Below, piece by piece: positions 55,379-64,000 of a DNA stretch of 64,000 nt; positions within the stretch are counted from its first letter, which is position 1; each line of letters begins with the position of its first letter. The notes below the pieces were generated by a model. It was not told the origin of the DNA. It did no database searches and was given only the letters and a program-made list of their open reading frames with translations. The stretch comes from Manihot esculenta (lineage: Eukaryota > Streptophyta > Magnoliopsida > Malpighiales > Euphorbiaceae), in assembly GCF_001659605.2 (NCBI RefSeq), contig NC_035172.2, forward strand, positions 21,745,973 to 21,809,972, read 5' to 3'. The position numbers were made by a program, and so were the translations under genes.

Positions 55379-56964
55379 TGTAATACTCGGCTAGACTCCG
55401 ATGTCGGAATTCCAACCTTCCATTGGAATCTCCATTGGAATCCGAAATCTCGAATGTTGGAACCTCCTAGAAGGGTAAAATATATTTTTACATAATGATT
55501 TTCATGGTTTTATTGATTGGTTTTGAGTTAAAGTTTTAAAATGAAAGAAAAATATTTTTGAGGGATAAGCCCAGATTCGGCGGCCGAACCTCATGTTCGG
55601 CCGCCGAACATGGTGCTGCTGCGGGAGCTCTCTTTCGGTCCCCGAAGGTGGTCTGGCCAGCCACCTATAAGAGGCCTCCAGTCTGAAAATGGAGGAGTTT
55701 CTCTCTCCATTTTCAGGCAAAGGTGAGTTCTTACCTTTCCTTTGATGATTTTATGTTTGTCCTTCAAATTTTCATGAGTTTTCTTCTGGTTTTTGAAGTT
55801 TAAGCTTGAATCCAAAGTTTTAAAGCTTGGAGACCTTCGAAGACCGTTTTCCTCCTCATCTCCAAGTTTGGGTCATATCTACCTTCAATCTTCAAGAGGT
55901 AAGTGTAGATCCTTGCCTTTATTATGTTTTAAGTAAGTTTTAAAAAGGGTTAAGGGTTAAAAAATGCATGAAATGGCTAGATCTAAGGTTATAGGTTTTG
56001 AGTTGGGTTTTTGATGAATGTATGCTTATGTGATGTTTTTGTTGTTGTTGTTGGGGCTCAAGTTAGTTTTATGCCCCTTATGCATGTTGGAGTGAGTATG
56101 TATGTTGTGGGAAGTTGGGTGTGAGGATTTGAGAGTTTTGGGGTTGAAATGCATGAGGCAGAATCGGGTTCTGCCATTCTGGCGAACCCAGGTTTGGCTG
56201 TCGAACCTGTATGGGAGGTAGCCTTTTGGCCGCCTAACATGCCCCCAAAAGCATGCACTTTCGGATCTGGAAGGGAGTTTCAGCCGCCGAACTCGTCCTC
56301 AAAAGTCCTTGACTTTCGGATCTGTGGAGGACCTTCGGCTGCCGAACCTGTCCCCGAAGGACCCCAACTTTCGGATCTGTGGAGACCTTCGGCTGCCGAA
56401 CCTGCCGCCGAAAGTTCTCTGCTCAGCCTTTCTTTGCTTGTTTTATATGCATGTTTTGTGATGTTTTAGGAGGTTTTTGGGGAGATGTTTAGAGTCTTTC
56501 TAGAGTATCTTTGGTTCCTCATTTGAGTCCACCTGTGTAGGATCGGACTTGGGAGACCGTAGAGGCCTTCAGTGAGCTAGCTGCGTCATTGTTAGGCAAG
56601 CATCAGCCAGAGGTGAGTAGAACTAAACTAATCTATTGTATTTAAGTAATCAAACTTTTGAGGATGTTCATGCATCATGAATGCCATATTATAGGATGTT
56701 TGCATTAGAATTCACGAATATAATGCATTGCATAATTTACTGTTGTTGTGGATGCATATTGGATGACCCACTAGCCCTCGATATGATATGATATGATATG
56801 ATATGACATGGAAGTCAAAGGCTTGCCCATTCTACGCCCCTGGCACGATGTAAGGGAAAGACCAGGGCTTGCCCATTCTACGCCCCTGGCACAGTTGGAT
56901 ATATTTTGTTATGTTTAAGAGGAAGTCCTAAGGAGCTCTGTCGAGGGCCGGGCACATTGGATAT
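55379..56964 (+). repeat. Tekay-like LTR, 5' portion, interrupted
   Basis: Starts TGTAATACTCGGCTAG. It has TTCGGCGGCCGAA motifs at 55575-55610 and a degenerate cluster at 56190-56420, TATAAGAG at 55666, donor-like AG|GTGAGT (55721), AG|GTAAGT (55897) and AG|GTGAGT (56611), a GATAT microsatellite (56783-56810) and CCAGG/CCCTGG units (56815-56895). Cut at 56964 by LTR I; the remainder is beyond the window. Confidence 0.85.
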
Positions 56965-57786
56965 TGACAGCGGTTGTCGAAGCCGTAAAAAATAAACCTA
57001 TTAAACAAGCAATAATTAACTTGTAGATAGTGGTAATAGGGTCGAACCACAGGGATTTGACACTACGGATTTTTCTAATAATGACTTGGACAAGTAAATG
57101 ACAAATAATTAAAAAAGGGGGGTTTGATTTGATGAATTAATACTAAATAGCAAGAGAAAGCAATAATTTCAAAGGATAAGAATTTCAATGGAAAAGGATT
57201 CTAGTTGAAGCATGGATGAATTCCAGTTTGTTTAGAATTGATCATTGACTTTTTGATACTCTTATTTATTTCAATAAGTTAGTTTAGGACGTGGAAGATG
57301 CTTCTCACAATCCAAATTCCTCCTTAGTTTTAGTTTGATTAGGAAACCTTCGCTAATCGAACTCTAGCTAACAAGTTGCCAAGGAACGTCCTTGGGGCTT
57401 TTAGCATCGAACAACTGTTAACTACATTAGGACTTAGAGAAACCCAACTCTAACCTTGCCAACCACGTGATCAAGTTTAGATTATACAACTGATTATACT
57501 TGTGATTAAATAACCTAAGCAATTACGGACCTAAATTATTCAAACAATATATTACTCAAGCAATTAAAAGCAACATGCCTTAATTGATTTTAAAAGCAAA
57601 GCAATAATTATAGAACGATCAAGTTGCATAAATATTGAAAATAAACAAGAGTTTGATAATGGAGTATTAAATCTCCTAATTCATCACAAATATGAAATTT
57701 CCAACTTCAACTAGAAAGGAAAAGTGTTTAGCCACTCATGGTGGACAAAATACACAAAAAGAGAAGGAGAAAAATATGAGAAGAGG
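56965..57786 (-). repeat. Athila-like LTR I, partial, interrupted by H
   Basis: Starts TGACAGCGGTTGTCGAAGCC in the orientation of C and H LTRs but diverged from both. Truncated at 57786 by element H; the rest is outside the window. Its 5 flanking bases are gatat (56960-56964). Confidence 0.8.
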
Positions 57787-59901
57787 TGACAGAGCGGTTG
57801 TCGAAGCCGGTCAAAATAATCAATTCATTTATCAACAATATAAATACTGTAGATAGTGGTGAAAGGATCGAATCCACAGGGAATTGATACTTACCTATCT
57901 TTCTTGTCAAGACCAAATAAACAAACAGAAAATAAATAGACAATGAAAATAAAGTGCAAGTAAAGTAAAAAAAAAGGGTATTGAGATTGATTCAATTAAT
58001 CTAATGGTGAAAGCAAATAAATAAAGCAAATAAAAATAAAGAGGAAACAATAATGATAAAAGCTCTAGTTGAAGATTCAGATTCACTTTAGTTGATAGGA
58101 TTGATCATTGACTCATATGTTCCTTTGTTGATTCAATAAATTGGCCATGGAGATTGAAGAAGCTTCTCACATCCATTGTCTCTCTTTAAGATTAAATCAA
58201 TTAGGGAAAGTCCTCCAATTAATTACTATTAACAATTGCCAAAGAACGTCTTTGAGCCTTAGGCCTTTTACAATAGTCAATTGCATAAAGATATAGAGAG
58301 AACCAATTCTAGTCACCCACATGCATGGAGACAACACTAGATCATGCGATTTCCTTGGTGATGCACCAAGTGTTCTTATGGTTGAATAAATCAAGCAATT
58401 TCGGACTTAAAATCACTCAAACCAACAATATATTACCTTGCAACAAAGAATCAATGGAGATCTTAAATAACAAAGCAATAATGTCCTTAAGCATGAAATC
58501 ACAAGAATATTGAATAACAAAAGATAAACAATGTAGTCCAAGTCTCTCAATCCACAATACAACTAAAGCTTCACTTGTTCTTCAACTAGAAAAGAGGTTT
58601 CAGCCTCTCATGGCTGAAACAAAAACCAAAAATAAAAGAAAAGAAGAAAGGTAGAAGAAGAGATGTGAATTTCGTAGGTGTCTCCTAAGGGGAGCTTCGG
58701 GGCCCTGTAGAGGCTTCTTATGTGGCTTTTTATAGTTGAAAAGTGTTGCCCTGGGTCATACTTACTGCCCAAGAGGTATTTTCTGCCCAAGATGTGTCTG
58801 AAAAGGAAAGAATCACGCTTTTCGGCTTCAGAAGGAAGGCTGCGCGAAAATGCACTGCTGAAGGAAGTTGGTGCGCGCGGTTTGGTCTCAGAAAGGGAAG
58901 GAGGCACAGATTGTGCTTCCTAAATAAGTTTAGATGCTGACCTTGCTTCCTAATTAGTGTAGAGGCTGCCCAAGGTGCTGCCCATGTGCAACTTGCTGCC
59001 CAAGTTGTTGCAAAAGAGGAAAGAATCGGACTGCAAGTCTTCAGAAGGAAGTTGGCGCGCAGATTGCCTTCAGAATAGGAAAGGAGCGTACCTTGTGCTT
59101 GAAAAGGAAGGAAGAGCGATCCAAGGCTGCCAATAGAGGAAGAAAAGTCGTGGCTTGATGTTCATAAGGAAATATGCACGTACTAAGGCTTTCAGAAGAG
59201 GAAGGACGCGCAGATCATGCTTCCAGAAGAGGTGGCGCGCGCATGGATTGCAAAAGAGGCAGGAGAATGCAGTCATTAATGTGCAGAAGTGGAAAGATAT
59301 ATGTCCAGTCTTTCCTTTTTAGGTGGAGCCTTCATTTGAATTTTAAACGCTGAACGCAGAAGAGGCAAGTGTGCCTTGATGAGACCTTGCTGCCTAAATT
59401 GGAAGATTTGACTGCTGCAGTACGTGCACATCTTTGAATAAGGAAAGAAAGATCTGCGATTCGAAATTCAAATAATTTCCTGACTGAGCTTTCCTTATTT
59501 GCTTTTGTCTCTGCACTTTCCTCATTTGAAGACTTTCCTTTTCTGAAAACTTGCCTTATTTGAAAACTTTCCTTTTTGGCTTCATGCTCTAAATAAGGCA
59601 GGAAAGATTCTGCAGTTCGAATTTCGGACAGTTTGCTGACTGTGCTGTCTGACTCTTTCCTTATTTGGCACTTTCCATATATGAAAACTTTCCTTATTTG
59701 GAACTTTCCATATATGAAAACTTTCCTTTTCTGGAACTTTCCACATTTGGCACTTTTTGGCAGTTTTAAGAGCATTTTCTCCAGATTGTCTCTTTACACC
59801 TAATATCTGCAAAACATGGTTAAAACCACAAAATTAGGTAGAAAAGGTGTAAATAAACATCAAGATTATCATGATAAAGTGGGCTAAATTATGCTCTGTC
59901 A
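57787..59901 (-). repeat. 3' LTR of element H
   Basis: 2115 bp, TGACAGAGCGGTTGTC to GCTCTGTCA. TATA on the minus strand at 58728-58735 (context CTTTTTATAG). The U3 part contains GCGCGC-rich patches (58870, 59050, 59235) and degenerate TTTCCTTATTTG repeats (59480-59760). Confidence 0.92.
59480..59760 (-). repeat. Degenerate AACTTTCCTTATTTG repeats in H U3
   Basis: About ten imperfect copies of a 15-16-bp unit, some arranged as a 31-bp higher unit (GAAAACTTTCC with CATATAT). A thinner version occurs in the C LTRs (44945-44990). The open frames here come from this repetition. Confidence 0.7.
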
Positions 59902-59910
59902 AATACCCCC
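59902..59910 (-). promoter_or_regulatory. Polypurine tract of element H
   Basis: Minus strand GGGGGTATT, as in element C, adjoining the LTR. Confidence 0.78.
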
Positions 59911-61039
59911 ACACCTAACCTTTTGCTTGTCCTCAAGCAAACAAACATAGTTAAACAAGCTCTCTTTGTTTTGATCCTTTATGTCTACTTAAGTTCTTAC
60001 TCTAAACCCCTATTTTGAAGCATTGCAATAAAGAATATATGCATCAAGGTTACTTACCTCTTTCCTTGTTTCCCTTTACTTACCATGGCTAGGATTGGTT
60101 TTCCTCAAGAGAGAGATCATACATGCACATTTCATTTGTTCAGTTAAGACATGTTCTAGCTTTCAGAGTGACTTGCCCTTACCTTGAAGTACTTTATTCA
60201 GCCTTTTGCACTTTAAACTTGCTTGAAAAAGTCACCAACCTTTTGACGTGAAGGTACATATTGGTGATACCCACCCCCAGTTACTCAGTTGGTCACCTGT
60301 CCAAGTGGCTACTAGCTCTGTTCATAGTCTTTTGACCATTGGAACAGTTTTCAATTTGTGCTCATGAAGTCTAGGCCTTTTCTGAATTTATTTTTTCTCA
60401 ATGATTTGGGCAAATCAACACCAATTGCTAACACAAGTCACATTAAGTTCATTCACACATCAATCAATTCATTCTCTCTAATGAGTGTCATCAATATATT
60501 TTTCACCATGGCAAGCTCAAAGATTCAATTCAAAGGCAATTCCCAAACATGAATACATCTCATTGCAATTGATTCAACACAGGTTTAAAGAGTTATCACA
60601 TCAATGGGGTCATGGAGAAAGTTCATCCAACATAGTTCATCAGTTTGAGTAAAGCAAATCAAAAAGAAGATTGTGGATGTGTGTGTTATTGAAAGCAAAA
60701 ATGAAAAACTTAAAAACTGTGGCTAAATATTCTGAAAGAAGCGCAAAGCATGAATCTGAAAGGAAATCTGAAAGCAAAAACGCAATCTAAAAGCAAGCTA
60801 ACGCAAACTGAAAGGAAAAACTGAAAAGAAAACGCAAACTAAAAGAAAAAAAAACTAAAAGGAAAATGCAAACTGAAAGGAAAAATGTGTCTAAAGCAAA
60901 AAATTAAAAATTTCAGAGATCCGCACCCCCACACCTAAATCATGCATTGTCCTCAATGTATAGAAAACATAAAAAACAAAGGAAACTGAGTACTCCCCTG
61001 GTGTGGTGTTGTATGGTGCGATCCACTTGGCAAGTTGCC
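59911..61039 (-). other. Noncoding 3' region of element H
   Basis: Near relative of 45191-46340 in element C, without a frame. Contains A-rich GAAAGGAAAA-type repeats (60770-60895). Confidence 0.7.
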
Positions 61040-62404
61040 TCAAGTAATTGGGGGAGGAAAAAGGGTCCCAACAGAATTGAGAACAAAGTGTAGCATGCCT
61101 TTTGCTTTGGTCATATCCCATCCTCTTTCTTTCATGTACTCATGAAGTAACATGATCAGTTTCTCCTCTTTCAGATGAGGTGTGCCTCTTGCCCTTATGT
61201 TTGCATTTTTGAGATGATTGGGCAGCACTTTGAACTCCAGTTCATATTTCTCCATGGGTAGCTGCAATTTAGTACTGAATTCAGGCAAAACAAACTCTAC
61301 CTTATCCGGCGGTTTGGGCAGGCATAGATCTGCATGCTCCTTTGGTTTTGGATCTTGGATTTCCTCTTGTTCATTGTGTGCATGGGCTTTCTGCGATGGA
61401 GGAATGGCTGAATTGGATTCAATTTGCTCTTTCTGTGCAGGACTTACCTGAAAGGGAGGTGGAAGAGGACTGTTCTGCATTGGAAACTGAAGTGAGTGGT
61501 TCAGCGGTCGAATGGTGGTGAAATTCGGCTTCCAAAAGGTGGTGAAGTTCGGCAGCCGAAAGGTGGTGGTTTTAGTCTGCGCAAGGCTGATCTGCGCACC
61601 AAGCTGAAGTGGTGCGATCTGCTTCTGTTCATTCTGCGCATGGCTGCAGTCCACCTGTTGGATGCAACAGTCAGTTTCTTTCAGTTCTGGCTCTTTCTGG
61701 CTCTCTTTCCTGCAAAGATCATTATTTAGTATATCATCTTGATTTACATGAAAAACATCTTTACTCAAACAATCAGTGATATCTAAATCAACAACAAGTT
61801 CCGTTTGATCCGTTTGTTTGGACAAACAGTTTTCTGGTTGTTTCTCTTCAGCACTTTGTTCTTGCACTTGTGAACTTTCATCATCATCCCACACATCTTG
61901 AAGCTCTTCCTCTCTTCTCAATGTAATAGCATTCACATTCTCTCTGGGATTGTCTTCTGTTTGAGAAGGTAACTTCCCTTGAGTGTCGGATCTGTTCATT
62001 GCGGATGTCAATTGCCCGATCTGCAGTTGCATCATTTGCATCATTTGCATCATCTTTGCCATTTTGCCAGAGGCAAGATCTGAACTTGTAGGTGCTGGTT
62101 GGGCTTGATATCCTTGATAGTCCTGGTATTGGTCATCCTTAGCATAGTCGTAGTTCGGATAGTCTCCCCAATACGGATTGTATGTGTCAAAGTACGGATC
62201 ATGTCTTGGCTGTCCATAGTATCCTTCAAATGCATGTACTTGTTGATAATTCTCATAAAGCATAGGACATTGATCAGTTAGGTGTCCTATTTGTGCACAC
62301 ATCCCACATGGCCGAGATCGCTCAAGTTGTTGGACATAATTTTCCAAAAGAGAGGTTAGATATGACAATCGAGGATCAATATTGGACATACTTATCTCAT
62401 CCAT
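61040..62404 (-). CDS. Gag-derived protein of element H: zinc knuckle plus linkers
   Basis: ATG at 62404; 454 residues without a stop. The first 30 residues are followed by a CCHC knuckle (CGMCAQIGHLTDQCP), a Tyr/Asp-rich stretch, Met/Gln repeats (MMQMMQMMQLQIGQL), and the linker GKLPSQTEDNPRENVNAITL. The capsid that should come first and the protease core that should come next are both absent. DLCRKESQKEPELKETDCC then matches the segment after protease in element C, and the C-terminus (EFKVLPNHLKNANIRARG, LIMLLHEYMKERGWDMTKAKG) matches the pre-RT linker of Athila pol. All deletions kept the frame. It may bind RNA; a role is not established. Retention of the frame may just reflect youth. Confidence 0.75.
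   Translation of the reverse strand: MDEISMSNIDPRLSYLTSLLENYVQQLERSRPCGMCAQIGHLTDQCPMLYENYQQVHAFEGYYGQPRHDPYFDTYNPYWGDYPNYDYAKDDQYQDYQGYQAQPAPTSSDLASGKMAKMMQMMQMMQLQIGQLTSAMNRSDTQGKLPSQTEDNPRENVNAITLRREEELQDVWDDDESSQVQEQSAEEKQPENCLSKQTDQTELVVDLDITDCLSKDVFHVNQDDILNNDLCRKESQKEPELKETDCCIQQVDCSHAQNEQKQIAPLQLGAQISLAQTKTTTFRLPNFTTFWKPNFTTIRPLNHSLQFPMQNSPLPPPFQVSPAQKEQIESNSAIPPSQKAHAHNEQEEIQDPKPKEHADLCLPKPPDKVEFVLPEFSTKLQLPMEKYELEFKVLPNHLKNANIRARGTPHLKEEKLIMLLHEYMKERGWDMTKAKGMLHFVLNSVGTLFPPPIT
61499..61574. repeat. Three 24-bp repeats with TTCGGC-type motif inside H frame
   Basis: Units begin at 61499, 61523 and 61548 with TTCAGCGGTCGAA, TTCGGCTTCCAAA and TTCGGCAGCCGAA, each followed by GGTGGTG. 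In the protein they give the repeats TTFRLPNF, TTFWKPNF and TTIRPLNH. Confidence 0.85.
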
Positions 62405-62632
62405 GATTCAGATCTGCGATGGTGTCTGTGCCTTTGGCGAAAGGCTCGGCGGCCGGATGCAGAATAGGTTAGGTGGCTGAATATGGAAGAGGTGCGATGG
62501 AGATGTTTCAGAAGAGTGGTGTGATTGGGTGACTTTTTTTTTTCTTTTTTTTTTCTTCTTTTTTTTTGTTCAGATAGTGTTCTTCGCAGTACAGATCGGG
62601 TCCTGAAAGAAAAATAAACAAGTTAGATCAAC
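62405..62632 (-). other. 5' leader of element H
   Basis: Between ATG and primer site. Includes a T-rich homopolymer block at 62537-62568 and a CTCGGCGGCCGG motif at 62447. Confidence 0.7.
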
Positions 62633-62650
62633 TCCCCGGCAACGGCGCCA
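62633..62650 (-). promoter_or_regulatory. Primer binding site of element H (tRNA-Asp)
   Basis: Minus strand TGGCGCCGTTGCCGGGGA, complementary to tRNA-Asp; four bases from the LTR. Confidence 0.92.
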
Positions 62651-62654
62651 ATTT

Positions 62655-64000
62655 TGACAGAGCGGTTGTCGAAGCCGGTCAAAATAATCAATTCATTTAT
62701 CAACAATATAAATACTGTAGATAGTGGTGAAAGGATCGAATCCACAGGGAATTGATACTTACCTATCTTTCTTGTCAAGACCAAATAAACAAACAGAAAA
62801 TAAATAGACAATGAAAATAAAGTGCAAGTAAAGTAAAAAAAAAGGGTTTAGAGATTGATTCAATTAATCTAATGGTGAAAGCAAATAAATAAAGCAAATA
62901 AAAATAAAGAGGAAACAATAATGATAAAAGCTCTAGTTGAAGATTCAGATTCACTTTAGTTGATAGGATTGATCATTGACTCATATGTTCCTTTGTTGAT
63001 TCAATAAATTGGCCATGGAGATTGAAGAAGCTTCTCACATCCATTGTCTCTCTTTAAGATTAAATCAATTAGGGAAAGTCCTCCAATTAATTACTATTAA
63101 CAATTGCCAAAGAACGTCTTTGAGCCTTAGGCCTTTTACAATAGTCAATTGCATAAAGATATAGAGAGAACCAATTCTAGTCACCCACATGCATGGAGAC
63201 AACACTAGATCATGCGATTTCCTTGGTGATGCACCAAGTGTTCTTATGGTTGAATAAATCAAGCAATTTCGGACTTAAAATCACTCAAACCAACAATATA
63301 TTACCTTGCAACAAAGAATCAATGGAGATCTTAAATAACAAAGCAATAATGTCCTTAAGCATGAAATCACAAGAATACTGAATAACAAAAGATAAACAAT
63401 GTAGTCCAAGTCTCTCAATCCACAATACAACTAAAGCTTCACTTGTTCTTCAACTAGAAAAGAGGTTTCAGCCTCTATGGCTGAAACAAAAACCAAAAAT
63501 AAAAGAAAAGAAGAAAGGTAGAAGAAGAGATGTGAATTTCGTAGGTGTCTCCTAAGGGGAGCTTCGGGGCCCTGTAGAGGCTTCTTATGTGGCTTTTTAT
63601 AGTTGAAAAGTGTTGCCCTAGGTCATACTTACTGCCCAAGAGGTATTTTCTGCCCAAGATGTGTCTGAAAAGGAAAGAATCACGCTTTTCGGCTTCAGAA
63701 GGAAGGCTGCGCGAAAATGCACTGCTGAAGGAAGTTGGTGCGCGCGGTTTGGTCTCAGAAAGGGAAGGAGGCGCAGATTGTGCTTTCTAAATAAGTTTAG
63801 ATGCTGACCTTGCTTCCTAATTAGTGTAGAGGCTGCCCAAGGTGCTGCCCATGTGCAACTTGCTGCCCAAGTTGTTGCAAAAGAGGAAAGAATCGGACTG
63901 CAAGTCTTCAGAAGGAAGTTGGCGCGCAGATTGCCTTCAGAATAGGAAAGGAGCGTACCTTGTGCTTGAAAAGGAAGGAAGAGCGATCCAAGGCTGCCAA
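62655..64000 (-). repeat. 5' LTR of element H, cut by window edge
   Basis: Copy of 57787-59132 with few differences seen by eye, for example GTTTAG for GTATTG near 62847, ACTG for ATTG near 63377, loss of a C near 63477 (CTCTATGG), CCTAGG for CCTGGG near 63617, and GGCGCAG for GGCACAG near 63771. Confidence 0.93.

Larger units (their letters stand above)
57787..64000 (-). mobile_element. Element H: non-autonomous Athila-like element, 5' LTR cut by window edge
   Basis: LTR (57787-59901), 2753 bp interior, tRNA-Asp primer site, second LTR from 62655 running off the window. The interior has one 454-codon frame and no protease core, RT, RNase H or integrase. The LTRs differ at only a handful of sites over the 1346 bp that can be compared. 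The left target sequence is agagg (57782-57786); the right one is outside. Confidence 0.9.

Noticed and set aside
59332..59812. Open frames in the H LTR
   Set aside because: They follow the TTTCCTTATTTG repeats (peptide repeats such as KVFIYGKF) and lie in U3, upstream of the LTR promoter.

Overview
The window is retrotransposon-dense nuclear DNA from a flowering plant, probably a eudicot. I see plant-type Ty3/gypsy chromovirus (Tekay/Del-like) and Athila-like polyproteins, a Ty1/copia gag, a plant LINE fragment and a gag-like 'gypsy-type transposon' pseudogene with short introns. I find no cellular host gene, rRNA or tRNA gene in 64 kb. The species cannot be named from this evidence.

The layout is a set of nested insertions, most anchored by 5-bp target-site duplications (TSDs) read directly from the sequence. 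From the left: (1) the 3' part of a plus-strand Tekay-like element A (1-5819); (2) a perfect palindrome of about 217 bp abutting its LTR, then a fragment of another repeat; (3) a decayed Athila-like gag-protease (6228-7592) and AT-rich flank, into which a solo LTR (7842-9227, TSD ctcca) has landed; (4) minus-strand relics of a gypsy RNase H and a LINE ORF1; (5) a copia element G (from 10723) whose gag is split by a 9.3-kb Tekay-like element F (11195-20496, TSD aatgt), with a solo LTR just downstream (20961-23158); (6) a pseudogene of the PF04195 type beginning at 24650, broken first by composite element E (24988-42141) and again by Athila-like element C (43459-52147, TSD gatac); (7) an Athila-type single LTR (53383-54872); (8) a triple nest at the right edge: a Tekay-like LTR (55379) cut by an Athila-like LTR I (56965), itself cut by the non-autonomous element H (57787 to beyond the window).

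Element E is the most complex locus. Between its two outer ends the body is inverted, about 300 bp at one breakpoint exist as an inverted duplicate, and a separate 7.2-kb non-autonomous element D (33226-40383, TSD tcaac) sits in its gag. This explains why one insertion carries LTR segments in both orientations.

Three elements have lost coding modules. C keeps gag, zinc knuckle, protease and integrase in one reading frame but has no reverse transcriptase or RNase H. D keeps only a shortened gag and traces of pol. H keeps one open frame with a zinc knuckle and linkers only. D and H have nearly identical LTR pairs, so they moved recently and must have used proteins supplied in trans.

The Tekay-like LTRs share an unusual architecture across divergent subfamilies: clusters of the 13-bp inverted repeat TTCGGCCGCCGAA (containing the GCCGCC core bound by plant ERF factors), one cluster next to the TATA box and one about 0.7-1 kb away; three conserved splice-donor-like sites; and a minisatellite whose units carry CCAGG/CCTGG arms.
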